A DNA stretch of 64,000 nt from contig JBMYSZ010000013.1 of the NCBI GenBank assembly GCA_049603835.1, positions 39,053 to 103,052 of the forward strand. The letters run 5' to 3'. The notes below the pieces were generated by a model. It saw only the letters and a program-made list of their open reading frames with translations, searched no databases and was not told where the DNA came from. The position numbers were made by a program, and so were the translations under genes. This document shows positions 17,362 through 25,965 of this stretch, piece by piece. The DNA comes from Mangrovicoccus sp049603835 (lineage in GTDB: Bacteria > Pseudomonadota > Alphaproteobacteria > Rhodobacterales > Rhodobacteraceae). The number at the start of each line of letters is the position of its first letter. Position 1 is the stretch's first letter.

Positions 17362-19080
17362 ATGCGGCGTATATCCTTTGCTCTGTTAGTGGCTGTGTTG
17401 GTTTTGGGGGGCTGGCTAACAAATCGGCTGGCCTATAATTATTTCGTGATAGAAGAGGCGGAGCAGGCCCATGGTCGCCTGTCGCTTTATCGGAATTCCA
17501 TAACCGCGGCTCTAGAGAGATATGCGCCATTGGCCTATGTACTGGCGCGGGATCCGGTTGCGGTTGAGGCGGCTCAAAGCGGGGATATGTCGGTTTTGAA
17601 CCCTAGATTGCGGGAATTTTCCCAAAGTTCCGGGGCAGAGGCGATTTTTCTTTTGGGGCTTGATGGGGTCACGGTGGCCTCCGCGAATTTTGATCGTCCA
17701 GAAAGCTTTGTCGGTCAGGATTATTCCTTTCGTCCATATTTCCGGGATGCTTTGGCCGGGCAGGCTGGGCGTTTTTACGGTATAGGTTCTACTACCGGTA
17801 CGCCGGGTTATTTTTTATCCGAATTGATCGCGGATGCGCGCGGCCAGCCCCTTGGTGTGATAACGGTCAAGATCAGCTTTGCTGAGTTGGAGAATAGCTG
17901 GCAGACCGCGCAAGAGCCGGTCTTTTTGGCCAATTCTGACGGAGTGATCTTATTGGCTTCGGATCCTGACTGGCGATATCACAGCCTGGCCCCTTTGACC
18001 GGGGAGCAAAGGGCGCGGATTGCGGCGGACCAACAGTTTCGCGATGAACCTTTATTGGCGCTGAGTGTCGATAAAGGGTTAAACCTGACCGATGAGGACG
18101 CGCCCTTGCATCTCGTATCCAAAGATTTGCCGCATGGGTGGAGCCTGCATTACATCCCCAATGATGACCGTGCGACCAATCGGGCGCTGCTATTTACAGC
18201 GATGGTTGTGGGATTGGTCGGGCTTTTGGCCTATGTGGCTTTGTTCCGACGGGCGCGGCGGATCAGGGCAGCTTTGGGGCGATCGGAGCGGGAAGAAGCG
18301 CAGCTTCGGCAAGCGAATGAGGCTTTGGCAGTTGAGATCGCAGAACGTCAGCGAGCCGAAGACCAGCTTCGCCATGCTCAAACCGAGCTTGAACAAACTA
18401 GCCGTCTTGCGGCGCTTGGGCAATTGGCGGCCTCGGTGACCCATGAGTTGGGTCAACCTATTGCCGCGATGCGCAATCATTTGGCTGCGGCGGAATTCCG
18501 TCCCCCGGATCTGGGGGAATTTACCCACCGGTTGAACGGCTTGGTGGACCGGATGGAGGGCATCACCCGGCAGCTAAAATTCTTTGCGACGCCGGACATG
18601 GATCCGTTTGAGACTGTGGATCTGCGCGATGTTTTGGCGGGGAGTTTGGCCTTGCTGCATCACAATATAGCCGCCCAAGGCGCAGAATTGACCATGAGCC
18701 AAGACGATAGACCTATGGAGCTGCGCGGCAGCCGCTTGCGCTTGGAACAGGTGATCACCAATCTTTTGCGCAATGCTTTGGATGCTTGCGAAGACTGCGA
18801 TCCGCCCAAGATCCAAATAGAGCTTGGCCAATCCGCTCACAGTATCTGGATCGAAATCCGCGATAACGGCCACGGTCTTGGGGAGGCCAGCTTAGAACAA
18901 TTGAGCCAGCCTTTCATGACCACGCGGGCGAGTGGCCAGGGCATGGGGCTTGGACTTGCGATTTCGGCGAATATTGTCAGAGATCACGGTGGGGAAATGC
19001 GGCTTCGCCCTTCCGATAGCGGCGGTGCCGTGTTTAGGGTCAGTTTCCCGAAACCGCAGTCAAAGGACCTCGCCGAATAA
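17362..19080 (+). CDS. dctB: C4-dicarboxylate sensor histidine kinase DctB
   Basis: A 572-residue membrane sensor kinase. TM1 is at residues 5-20, a periplasmic double-PAS/Cache sensor domain follows (FVGQDYSFRPYFRDALAGQ, GSTTGTPGYFLSE), and TM2 spans 276-295. A coiled segment with alternating Glu/Arg/Gln (300-350) leads to the kinase core with the phospho-acceptor His361 in SVTHELGQPIAAMRNH. The N box (NLLRNALDACED) and G boxes (IRDNGHGLG, GQGMGLGLAI) complete an HATPase domain. The stop overlaps the dctD start (TAATG), so the pair is translationally coupled. DctB senses external C4-dicarboxylates in characterised systems. Confidence 0.93.
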   Translation: MRRISFALLVAVLVLGGWLTNRLAYNYFVIEEAEQAHGRLSLYRNSITAALERYAPLAYVLARDPVAVEAAQSGDMSVLNPRLREFSQSSGAEAIFLLGLDGVTVASANFDRPESFVGQDYSFRPYFRDALAGQAGRFYGIGSTTGTPGYFLSELIADARGQPLGVITVKISFAELENSWQTAQEPVFLANSDGVILLASDPDWRYHSLAPLTGEQRARIAADQQFRDEPLLALSVDKGLNLTDEDAPLHLVSKDLPHGWSLHYIPNDDRATNRALLFTAMVVGLVGLLAYVALFRRARRIRAALGRSEREEAQLRQANEALAVEIAERQRAEDQLRHAQTELEQTSRLAALGQLAASVTHELGQPIAAMRNHLAAAEFRPPDLGEFTHRLNGLVDRMEGITRQLKFFATPDMDPFETVDLRDVLAGSLALLHHNIAAQGAELTMSQDDRPMELRGSRLRLEQVITNLLRNALDACEDCDPPKIQIELGQSAHSIWIEIRDNGHGLGEASLEQLSQPFMTTRASGQGMGLGLAISANIVRDHGGEMRLRPSDSGGAVFRVSFPKPQSKDLAE

Positions 19081-20420
19081 TGAGCCCGATCACCGCGCTT
19101 TCGATCCTGGTCGTGGATGATGACAAAGCGATGCGCCAATCGCTGACCGATCTGCTCGAAGCGGCGGGTTGGCGGGTGGCGGCCGTGGCACGGGCAGAGA
19201 AGGCGCTTGATTATCTGCAAAGCGCTGTGCCCGATGTTATTTTGTCGGATGTGCGCATGCCTGGGCTGTCGGGGCTCGATCTTTTGGCGCGGCTGGATCC
19301 GGGCCAAGCGCCGCCTGTGGTGCTGATTTCGGCCCATGGGGATATCCCCATGGCGGTGCAGGCGATCCAAGACGGGGCTTATGGCTTTGTGGAAAAGCCT
19401 TATCATCCAAAGCGGTTGCTGACGATTTTGACCCATGCGGCGGAACAAAGCCGGATGCGGCTTTCTAATGCCAGGCTCAAAGAGCGGCTGTTTCAGCTCT
19501 CGGGGCTCGACCGTATCTTGGTGGGGCAGGCACCAGCCGTGGCGCGATTGCGCGAGGACATTCTCGACCTGGCAGGGACCGAAGCACCGGTTTTGATCCA
19601 AGGCGAAACCGGCACGGGCAAAGAGTTGGTGGCGCGGGCACTGCATGATCTGAGCAGCGATCCCGAAAGCCCGTTTTTGGCGTTGAATTGTGCCGTGCTG
19701 ACACCGGAAAGTTTTGAGGCCGATATGTTCGGCATTTATGGCCAACAAGATGGGCGGCTGCGCGCGGCCTCCGGCGGGACTCTGTTTTTGGACGAAATTT
19801 GTTCCTGCCCGCTCGCGGTGCAAAGCCAATTGCTACGGGTGATCGAGGATAAGCAGATCTTGCCGCAAGGGGCCTCTGCGCCGATTTCGGTGGATTTTCG
19901 GGTGATGTCAGCCACCAATGAAAGCCCCGAAGCGGCGGTTGCAGAAGGGCGGCTTCGCAAAGATTTGCTGTTTCGGGTGAATACATTTGTGCTGGATCTG
20001 CCGAGTTTGCGGCAACGGCGCGATGATATCGGGCTATTGGCGGCGCATTTCTTAGGGGAATATGCCCGCTTGCACGAAACCAAAGCGCCCGAATTAACGC
20101 CCGAAGATTTCGCGGCGCTTTTGGCGCATGACTGGCCGGGCAATGTCCGCGAGCTGCGCCATGTTTGCGAACGCCGGGTTCTGGCGGCGCGGCGGGGTGG
20201 GGGAAGCATGGGCCAAGCTCTGCGCAAAGATCCTCTGGCCGAAGATGTTCCCGACACGCTGCGCGAAGCTGTGGCCGCCTTTGAGCGAGAGCTTATCGCA
20301 AAAGCGATCAAAGCCCATGACGGCAGGATGGAGGCCGCAGCAGAGGCTTTGGGCATTGGGCGGCGCACTTTGAACGAAAAGATCGTCAAGCTCGGCTTGG
20401 ATAAGGCGGCCTTGCTCTGA
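19080..20420 (+). CDS. dctD: Response regulator DctD (NtrC family) lacking the GAFTGA motif
   Basis: A 446-residue regulator with a receiver domain (acidic pocket VVDDD, phospho-acceptor D57, K106), an AAA+ domain with Walker A GETGTGKE (175-182) and Walker B GGTLFLDEI (232-240), and a C-terminal Fis-type helix-turn-helix (MEAAAEALGIGRRTLNEKI). Between Walker A and B, where sigma-54 activators have FG...KGAFTGA, this protein reads FGIYGQQDGRLRAASGG; the GAFTGA loop is deleted. It is therefore unlikely to activate sigma-54 polymerase in the usual way. Rhodobacter NtrC is a known relative that lacks the loop and works with the housekeeping sigma factor. Its likely target is the adjacent TRAP operon. 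Confidence 0.92.
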   Translation: MSPITALSILVVDDDKAMRQSLTDLLEAAGWRVAAVARAEKALDYLQSAVPDVILSDVRMPGLSGLDLLARLDPGQAPPVVLISAHGDIPMAVQAIQDGAYGFVEKPYHPKRLLTILTHAAEQSRMRLSNARLKERLFQLSGLDRILVGQAPAVARLREDILDLAGTEAPVLIQGETGTGKELVARALHDLSSDPESPFLALNCAVLTPESFEADMFGIYGQQDGRLRAASGGTLFLDEICSCPLAVQSQLLRVIEDKQILPQGASAPISVDFRVMSATNESPEAAVAEGRLRKDLLFRVNTFVLDLPSLRQRRDDIGLLAAHFLGEYARLHETKAPELTPEDFAALLAHDWPGNVRELRHVCERRVLAARRGGGSMGQALRKDPLAEDVPDTLREAVAAFERELIAKAIKAHDGRMEAAAEALGIGRRTLNEKIVKLGLDKAALL

Positions 20421-20432
20421 AATGCGGGGCTC

Positions 20433-20446
20433 TGCGGAAATCCGCA
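20433..20446. promoter_or_regulatory. Candidate DctD operator (TGCGGA-AA-TCCGCA)
   Basis: A perfect six-base inverted repeat with a two-base centre lies 13 bases after the dctD stop and 100 bases before the dctP start. It has the size and symmetry of activator sites for Fis-type helix-turn-helix regulators and resembles DctD sites as I recall them. No convincing sigma-54 -24/-12 element follows it, which agrees with the loss of GAFTGA in DctD. Confidence 0.55.
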
Positions 20447-20545
20447 ATGAAGTTTAGCCGGGCTGCGCAAAATACTTCATAGGCATTGGGTTCAGAATTG
20501 GCCATGCTCCCCCCATCAATTCTAAGCGAATCTGGGAGGAGACGC

Positions 20546-21556
20546 ATGCGTACCCTTTTAACTGGGACGGCTCTGGCCGCTTTGACACTCACCTTTGCCA
20601 CGGAAACTTTGGCGACCGAATGGAATGTTTCGCTCTGGGGCAAGCGCCGGGCTTTCACGGAACATGTGGAAAAACTGGCCGAGCTGGTGAGCGAGAAAAC
20701 CGGCGGCGAGTTCACGCTAAATATTTCCTATGGTGGGCTCAGCAAGAACACTGAGAATTTGGACGGTCTGTCCATCGGCGCTTTTGAGATGGCGCAGTTC
20801 TGCGCGGGCTATCACCCGGATAAAAACCCTTCGATCACTGTGATGGAGCTGCCTTTCCTTGGCATTTCCTCGCTAGAGACCGAGATCAAAGCCTCGATGG
20901 CGGTTTATGAGCATCCGGCAGTGGCCAAGGATCTGGCGCGTTGGAATGCGAAATTGCTGATGCCGTCACCGCTGCCACAATATAACCTGGCGGGCCTAGG
21001 CGACACGCCGCATTCCATGGCGGAATTTGAGGGCCTGACCGTGCGCGCAACCGGCGGGATCGGCGCGGCCATGAAAGCGGCGGGTGCAGTTCCGACCTCC
21101 ATGTCGGCAACCGAAGTGCGCCAGGCTATGGATAGCGGCGTGATCAAAGCCGCAGCTTTTGCACCCCATGCGCATATGTCTTTTGGCACTGCTGAAGTGG
21201 CCAAATGGTGGACCACCAATCTCAACCCCGGCGCGGTGAATTGCCCGGTGGTGGTCAATATCGACGCTTATGAAAGCCTGTCAGACGAAGAGCGCGCGGC
21301 GCTGGATGGGTCCATCGATGAGGCGCTGGCCCATTACGTGACCTTCTATAACGAAAACACCATGGCGCGTTGGTGGCCGCTACTGGAAGAGAAAGGCATT
21401 GAACAAGTGACTTTCTCTGACGACGATATTGCGGTCTTTAAAAAGGCGGCGGCAGTGCCTGCCGCCGAGGCCTGGATCGAAGCCAATACCAAGCGCGGCC
21501 TGCCAGCCCAAGAGCTTTACGACCTGGTCATCGGCATAGCAACCGAAGGCAAATAA
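20546..21556 (+). CDS. dctP: TRAP transporter substrate-binding protein DctP
   Basis: A 336-residue periplasmic binding protein of the DctP family. The signal peptide reads RTLLTGTALAALTLTFATE, with cleavage near LATEW. GGGAGGAG (20534-20541) precedes the ATG at 20546, so the longer frame from 20486 is rejected. Family features include NISYGGLSKNTENLDGL and the central FEGLTVRATGGIGAAMKAAGA segment with the Arg (R in TVRAT) that binds a substrate carboxylate in characterised homologues. It is followed by the membrane subunits and preceded by dctBD, so a C4-dicarboxylate or related organic acid is likely. Confidence 0.92.
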   Translation: MRTLLTGTALAALTLTFATETLATEWNVSLWGKRRAFTEHVEKLAELVSEKTGGEFTLNISYGGLSKNTENLDGLSIGAFEMAQFCAGYHPDKNPSITVMELPFLGISSLETEIKASMAVYEHPAVAKDLARWNAKLLMPSPLPQYNLAGLGDTPHSMAEFEGLTVRATGGIGAAMKAAGAVPTSMSATEVRQAMDSGVIKAAAFAPHAHMSFGTAEVAKWWTTNLNPGAVNCPVVVNIDAYESLSDEERAALDGSIDEALAHYVTFYNENTMARWWPLLEEKGIEQVTFSDDDIAVFKKAAAVPAAEAWIEANTKRGLPAQELYDLVIGIATEGK

Positions 21557-21562
21557 CATATC

Positions 21563-21589
21563 AAACGGGGCCCCAAGCGGCCCCGTTTT
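21563..21589 (+). terminator. Hairpin between dctP and dctQ (attenuator-like)
   Basis: AAACGGGGCC (21563-21572) pairs perfectly with GGCCCCGTTT (21579-21588) around a six-base loop, with TTTT at the 3' edge. In the middle of an operon it probably reduces read-through and protects the dctP message, giving more binding protein than membrane subunits. Confidence 0.75.
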
Positions 21590-21610
21590 ACTTAGGGGGA
21601 GAGGACGACG

Positions 21611-22243
21611 ATGGCAGGTGCCGCGAATGTCTTTACCGATGACAGTCTGCTCAGCAGGTTGGATCAACAGCTATATAGGCTTGAGGGCGTGTTTGCTCTG
21701 CTCAGTGGTTTAGCGGTATTTGGCCTGATGCTTTTGGCGGTGGTCTCGGTCACTGGGCGCAACTTCTTTAATGCGCCCTTGCCGGGCTATGTGGATTGGA
21801 TCCAGCAAGCCATGCCGCTGATCGCCTTTATGGGTATCGCTTATACGCAGCGCAATGGCGGTCATATCCGCATGGATATGCTGGTGGGGGCGCTTAAAGG
21901 GCGTCCGCTCTTTATCGTGGAATTCTTGACGAGCTTTGTGATGCTTGTCCTCATGATCCTGTTGGTTTGGGGCACCTGGGCACATTTCCAACGCAGCTTT
22001 GATTTCGCCGCCCCGCTTTGGAGCCGCGACAGCACCATGGATATCGGCCTGCCGATTTGGCCCGCGAAACTTCTGGCGCCGGTGGCTTTTGCCGTGCTTT
22101 GCCTGCGATTGGTCTTGCAGCTCTTTGCCTATGGGCGCGCGGTGATAACCGGCGATCCCCAGCCCGTTGCGGTGCCTTTGCCGGTAGATGCCGCGACCCA
22201 AGCCGCCATGGAAGCCGAGCAAGTCTCGGGTCACGACAGCTAA
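21611..22243 (+). CDS. dctQ: TRAP transporter small membrane subunit DctQ
   Basis: A 210-residue inner-membrane protein with four predicted segments (starting at LLSGLAVFGLMLLAVVSVTG, AMPLIAFMGIAYTQ, IVEFLTSFVMLVLMILLVW and a fourth near LLAPVAFAVLCLRL). The conserved DctQ features are a WIQ segment and RNGGHIRMDM after the second helix. GGGGGAGAGG precedes the start. It forms the membrane complex with DctM. The 3' end is rich in Ala/Glu and less conserved. Confidence 0.92.
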   Translation: MAGAANVFTDDSLLSRLDQQLYRLEGVFALLSGLAVFGLMLLAVVSVTGRNFFNAPLPGYVDWIQQAMPLIAFMGIAYTQRNGGHIRMDMLVGALKGRPLFIVEFLTSFVMLVLMILLVWGTWAHFQRSFDFAAPLWSRDSTMDIGLPIWPAKLLAPVAFAVLCLRLVLQLFAYGRAVITGDPQPVAVPLPVDAATQAAMEAEQVSGHDS

Positions 22244-22255
22244 GGACATAAGAAA

Positions 22256-23656
22256 ATGGAAAGCATTGATATCGGCCTGATCGTGTCAGGCGGCATGCTG
22301 GTGCTCGTCATACTTGGTATGCGCGTGGCCTTTGCGGCGGGGCTTGCGGGGATGGTGGGCCTGATCTGGATCTTCTGGGCGAAAAAGCAATATGGCATGG
22401 ATGATTTCGGCTGGGCCTTGGGGGTTGCGGTGAAAACTGCCGGCCAGGTGCCGCATTCGAAAGTGGCCAGCCAAGCGCTTAGCCTGATCCCGACCTTCAT
22501 CCTGATCGGGTATCTTGCCTATTATGCGGGCCTGACCAAAGCACTGTTCACCGCTGCGAAACGCTGGGTGGCCTGGGTGCCGGGCGGGATGGCCGTGGCT
22601 ACGGTTTTCGCAACCGCAGGCTTTGCGGCGGTGTCTGGTGCCTCGATTGCGACCTCGGCAGTCTTTGCGCGGATTGCGATCCCGGAAATGCTAGAAGTTG
22701 GCTATGACAAGAAATTCGCCGCTGGCGTCGTCGCGGCTGGGGGCACTCTGGCCTCGCTGATCCCGCCTTCGGCAATCTTGGTGATCTATGCAATCATCGT
22801 GGAACAAGATGTGGGCAAGCTTTTGCTGGCAGGCTTCATCCCTGGGATTTTCTCGGCGATTGTCTATGCCACGCTGATCATTGGGATGGCTTTGGCAATC
22901 CCTGGCTTTGGCCCCGCTGTTGGCGGCTTCACTTGGCGCGAAAGGCTTATGTCCCTGCCACCTGCCGCGCCCATCCTGGTGGTGGTGCTGACTATTGTTC
23001 TCTTTGTCTATAACCCATTTGGCGGCGATGCTTGGGGAACGCCCACCGAAGGCGGAGCCATTGGGGCTTTCGTCGTCTTTCTCATGGCACTTTATAATGG
23101 CATGCGTTGGGCCCAGTTCCGGGACGCCTTGCTGGAAACCGCGAAGCTTGCGGTGATGATCTTTACCATCATCTGGGGGGTGTTGATCTATGTGCGCTTC
23201 CTGGGATTTGCCGATCTGCCTGGGGCATTCTCTGATTGGCTGACCTCGCTGAATATGGCGCCTATGATGATCCTGATCTGCATCCTGTTGGCCTATGCGG
23301 TGCTGGGGATGTTCATGGATGCAATTGGCATGATGCTGCTGACCCTGCCGGTGGTTTATCCTGCAGTGATGGCCCTGAATGGCGGCTTGGATGTGAGCGC
23401 GGCCGATAGCACCTTCGGCATGAATGGCACGATGTGTGCGATCTGGTTCGGGATCTTGGTGGTGAAAATGGCCGAATTCTGCCTGATTACCCCGCCCATT
23501 GGCTTGAACTGTTTCGTGGTGGCTGGGGTGCGCGAAGATCTGAGCGTGCAGGATGTGTTCAAAGGCGTGACACCCTTCTTTATCGCTGATGCGATCACCA
23601 TCGCATTGCTGGTGGCGTTCCCGGCAATCGTGCTTTGGCTACCGGGGCAGGCCTGA
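22256..23656 (+). CDS. dctM: TRAP transporter large membrane subunit DctM
   Basis: A 466-residue permease with about twelve membrane segments. Typical motifs are GASIATSAVFARIAIPEM, the loop VVAAGGTLASLIPPSAILV, and the C-terminal ITPPIGLNCFVVAGV, which is strongly conserved in this family. Uptake is driven by an ion gradient, not ATP. A good terminator follows at 23726-23760, marking the operon end. Confidence 0.94.
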   Translation: MESIDIGLIVSGGMLVLVILGMRVAFAAGLAGMVGLIWIFWAKKQYGMDDFGWALGVAVKTAGQVPHSKVASQALSLIPTFILIGYLAYYAGLTKALFTAAKRWVAWVPGGMAVATVFATAGFAAVSGASIATSAVFARIAIPEMLEVGYDKKFAAGVVAAGGTLASLIPPSAILVIYAIIVEQDVGKLLLAGFIPGIFSAIVYATLIIGMALAIPGFGPAVGGFTWRERLMSLPPAAPILVVVLTIVLFVYNPFGGDAWGTPTEGGAIGAFVVFLMALYNGMRWAQFRDALLETAKLAVMIFTIIWGVLIYVRFLGFADLPGAFSDWLTSLNMAPMMILICILLAYAVLGMFMDAIGMMLLTLPVVYPAVMALNGGLDVSAADSTFGMNGTMCAIWFGILVVKMAEFCLITPPIGLNCFVVAGVREDLSVQDVFKGVTPFFIADAITIALLVAFPAIVLWLPGQA

Positions 23657-23725
23657 CCGAGAACAAATCGCGACCCTCTGGGGCGAGGTGAACTTGCCCT
23701 TAGGATGCATAGCTAAAATCTTGAT

Positions 23726-23760
23726 GGGGTAGGCAAAAAAACATGCCTGCCCCTTTTTTT
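23726..23760 (+). terminator. Intrinsic terminator of dctPQM
   Basis: GGGGTAGGCA (23726-23735) pairs with TGCCTGCCCC (23744-23753) with one wobble, followed by seven T residues (23754-23760). It lies 70 bases after the dctM stop. Confidence 0.88.
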
Positions 23761-23866
23761 GAAACGTTTCATTTACGAGTAATAGGGCAAAAGCGGATGC
23801 AGCAGATTTGCGCTGAAGGTTCAAAAAGGTAAATAAAACCAAGGCGGTATTTCTGGGAGGAGGAGG

Positions 23867-23894
23867 GGCAGGACCGGTTATTACTGGTCCTGCC
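23867..23894. terminator. Hairpin between convergent TRAP genes
   Basis: GGCAGGACC (23867-23875) pairs with GGTCCTGCC (23886-23894). It lies just downstream of the leftward TRAP binding-protein gene. The run of T residues expected for that direction is absent, so this is at best a weak terminator. Confidence 0.5.
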
Positions 23895-23923
23895 GCTTTC
23901 ATTTGCAGATGCTGAAATAGGGG

Positions 23924-24970
23924 TCAGTTTAGATCTGCATCCCGCGCAGTTTTCAGCTCTGCTTCGGCCTCGCTCACCGCTGCGGTCAGTGCGTCAAAGA
24001 TCTTTTCTCCGCCATCGATATTGGATTTGAACCAGTCATAAACTGGCGCGGCGGCCTCTTTGAAGGCGGCCTTTTCATCAGGCGTCGGCACATATAGATC
24101 GCCGCCGCCTTCGACAAAGGCCTCATAGGCGGCTATGGATTTACGCTTGGGAGAGGCGAAAGTGGCCTGCTGCAAAGCATAGAACCCATCCACCACCACG
24201 CGACGCATATCTTCGGGCATGTTTAGGAAGGCTTGGTTATTCATCCACCACAGCGCGCCCATATAGGCATGGCCGTCAAGCGTCACATATTGCAGACCCG
24301 CATCGGGGAATTTCATATTCATGATATCGGTGATGCCGTTTTTCGAGCCTTCGACCACGCCGGTCTGGAAAGAGGTGAAAAGCTCGGGCCATGGGATCGG
24401 AGTGGGCGAGGCGCCCAGGGCTTTGACCAGCTCTTGCGGCAGATCGGCCACAACAGTGCGGATTTTCAGGCCGGCCAGATCCTCGGGGGAGGCGACCCGG
24501 CGCTTGGTATTGGCGAAATTGCGCCAGCCGCCAGTATTGCCAATGGTCATCAGGCGGATCGTATCGCCGCTATCGGCCAGGGCCATATCGCGCATGGTGC
24601 GGGTGAAATCGCCTTGCAGCACATATTCGGCCACCCGGTCATCCGCCATCAGATAGGGCAGGTCGAGCACCTGAACATAAGGAAAGATCCCTGCCGCGCC
24701 GCCAGAGGTGGAGATATAGATATCGATGGAGCCATCGGCGATGCCCTGCAAACACTCGGCTCCGTTGGAGCAAAGCTGCGTCCCGATGAAGAGTTCGACC
24801 TCTATTGCCCCGTTAGAGGCGGCTTCCACATAGTTTTTGAAAACGACGAGCCCGTCATAGTCTTCGTCATTTTCGTTGGAATTCGCGGTGGCGCGCAGCG
24901 TGTAATCTGCTGCCGCCGCTTGGCAAGCGATTAGGGCCGCTGCCATGGCGGTGAGTGTGTTTTTTAACAT
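23924..24970 (-). CDS. Orphan TRAP transporter substrate-binding protein
   Basis: A 348-residue DctP-family binding protein with signal peptide MLKNTLTAMAAALIACQAAAA. The start at 24970 is chosen because GGGAGGG lies just upstream; an in-frame ATG at 24991 precedes that site. Motifs include ADGSIDIYISTSGGAAGIFP, the LAGLKIRTV segment with the carboxylate-binding Arg, and SFQTGVVEGSKNGI. No dctQ or dctM lies next to it: it converges on the dctPQM operon and its upstream neighbour is a glutathione transferase. It may feed the adjacent DctQM, or membrane partners may be encoded elsewhere. Confidence 0.9.
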   Translation of the reverse strand: MLKNTLTAMAAALIACQAAAADYTLRATANSNENDEDYDGLVVFKNYVEAASNGAIEVELFIGTQLCSNGAECLQGIADGSIDIYISTSGGAAGIFPYVQVLDLPYLMADDRVAEYVLQGDFTRTMRDMALADSGDTIRLMTIGNTGGWRNFANTKRRVASPEDLAGLKIRTVVADLPQELVKALGASPTPIPWPELFTSFQTGVVEGSKNGITDIMNMKFPDAGLQYVTLDGHAYMGALWWMNNQAFLNMPEDMRRVVVDGFYALQQATFASPKRKSIAAYEAFVEGGGDLYVPTPDEKAAFKEAAAPVYDWFKSNIDGGEKIFDALTAAVSEAEAELKTARDADLN

Positions 24971-25041
24971 TTGTGCCCTCCCAATTGGCATTATGCCGCG
25001 AAGGTTAGGCAGTCTCGGTCAAGTTGACCAGCGGTCTTGAT

Positions 25042-25078
25042 GAAAAATCCGGCGAGGGCCCGGCTCGGGGGCCGGGCC
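25042..25078 (-). terminator. Terminator of the glutathione transferase gene
   Basis: On the minus strand, GGCCCGGC and GCCGGGCC (25078-25071 and 25064-25057) form a perfect GC-rich stem with a six-base loop, followed within ten bases by five T residues (25047-25043). It lies 17 bases past the GST stop. Confidence 0.68.
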
Positions 25079-25094
25079 ATGTGCATGACAGCCT

Positions 25095-25814
25095 TTAGGC
25101 CGGGACTTCGGGGATAACGGCACCGCGTTGCACGGCCTCGCGCCCATAGAACCGATCCAAATATGCCACTAGGTTTTTGTGATCTTCCCAGCCCAGCACA
25201 TTGAGCGCGCCGTAGAACTCCAGGCCTTTGAGCCAAGGCGCAATAGCGATATCGGCGATGGAATAGCTGCCGGTGATCCAGTCGCGGCCTTCGAGCTGCT
25301 TTTCGATCACTGCCATAATGCGTTTGGATTCGTTGATATACCGCTCTTGCGGACGTTTATCCTCGATCTCGGCCCCGGCGAATTTATAGAAAAAGCCCAG
25401 CTGCCCAAACATCGGACCAACCCCGCCCATTTGGAACATCAGCCATTGCAAGGTGGTGTAGCGCTCGGCGGCGGTTTCACCGATCAGCTGACCGGTTTTC
25501 TCGGCCAGATAGACCAAGATCGCTCCGCTTTCGAACAGGCCCAAAGCCTGATCATCCGGGCCATTGGGATCAATGATCGCCGGAATTTTATTGTTCGGGT
25601 TCAGCGAGAGGAAGGCGTCGCTTTTGACATCCGTATCGGCGAGAGTGACCAGATGCGGTTCATAAGCCAGCCCAGTCTCTTCGAGCATGATCGAGACTTT
25701 GCGGCCATTCGGCGTCGGATAGCTATAAAGCTGAAGAATTTCGGGATTTTTGGCGGGCCAACGCTGGGTGATCGCGAAATCGGCAAGCGTGGCGGCGGTG
25801 GTTTGGTCTTTCAT
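25095..25814 (-). CDS. Glutathione S-transferase family protein (YghU/YfcG-like)
   Basis: A 239-residue GST. The thioredoxin-like N-terminal domain starts LQLYSYPTPNGRKVSIMLEE, with the substrate strand LNPNNKIPAIIDP and LFESGAILVYLAEKTG, where the ESGAI segment binds the glutathione gamma-glutamyl part. The C-terminal helical domain has the N-capping box ITGSYSIADIAIAPW. The Thr-Pro-Asn after the first strand is typical of the disulfide-reductase-like YfcG/YghU group. AGGAAAGGAC precedes the start. The physiological substrate is unknown. Confidence 0.88.
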   Translation of the reverse strand: MKDQTTAATLADFAITQRWPAKNPEILQLYSYPTPNGRKVSIMLEETGLAYEPHLVTLADTDVKSDAFLSLNPNNKIPAIIDPNGPDDQALGLFESGAILVYLAEKTGQLIGETAAERYTTLQWLMFQMGGVGPMFGQLGFFYKFAGAEIEDKRPQERYINESKRIMAVIEKQLEGRDWITGSYSIADIAIAPWLKGLEFYGALNVLGWEDHKNLVAYLDRFYGREAVQRGAVIPEVPA

Positions 25815-25965
25815 GGCGCGTCCTTTCCTGAAGACAGGCCATATCTAAAGGCGTAACCAGAAAATAAAAGACGCTGGCATGTGCGCCAGCGCGAAGGGAC
25901 AAGGCAGATTGTGCACAGGCGAACCTATGCCCAAATCTATTGCCTTATCCGGAAGTGGTCAGAGC

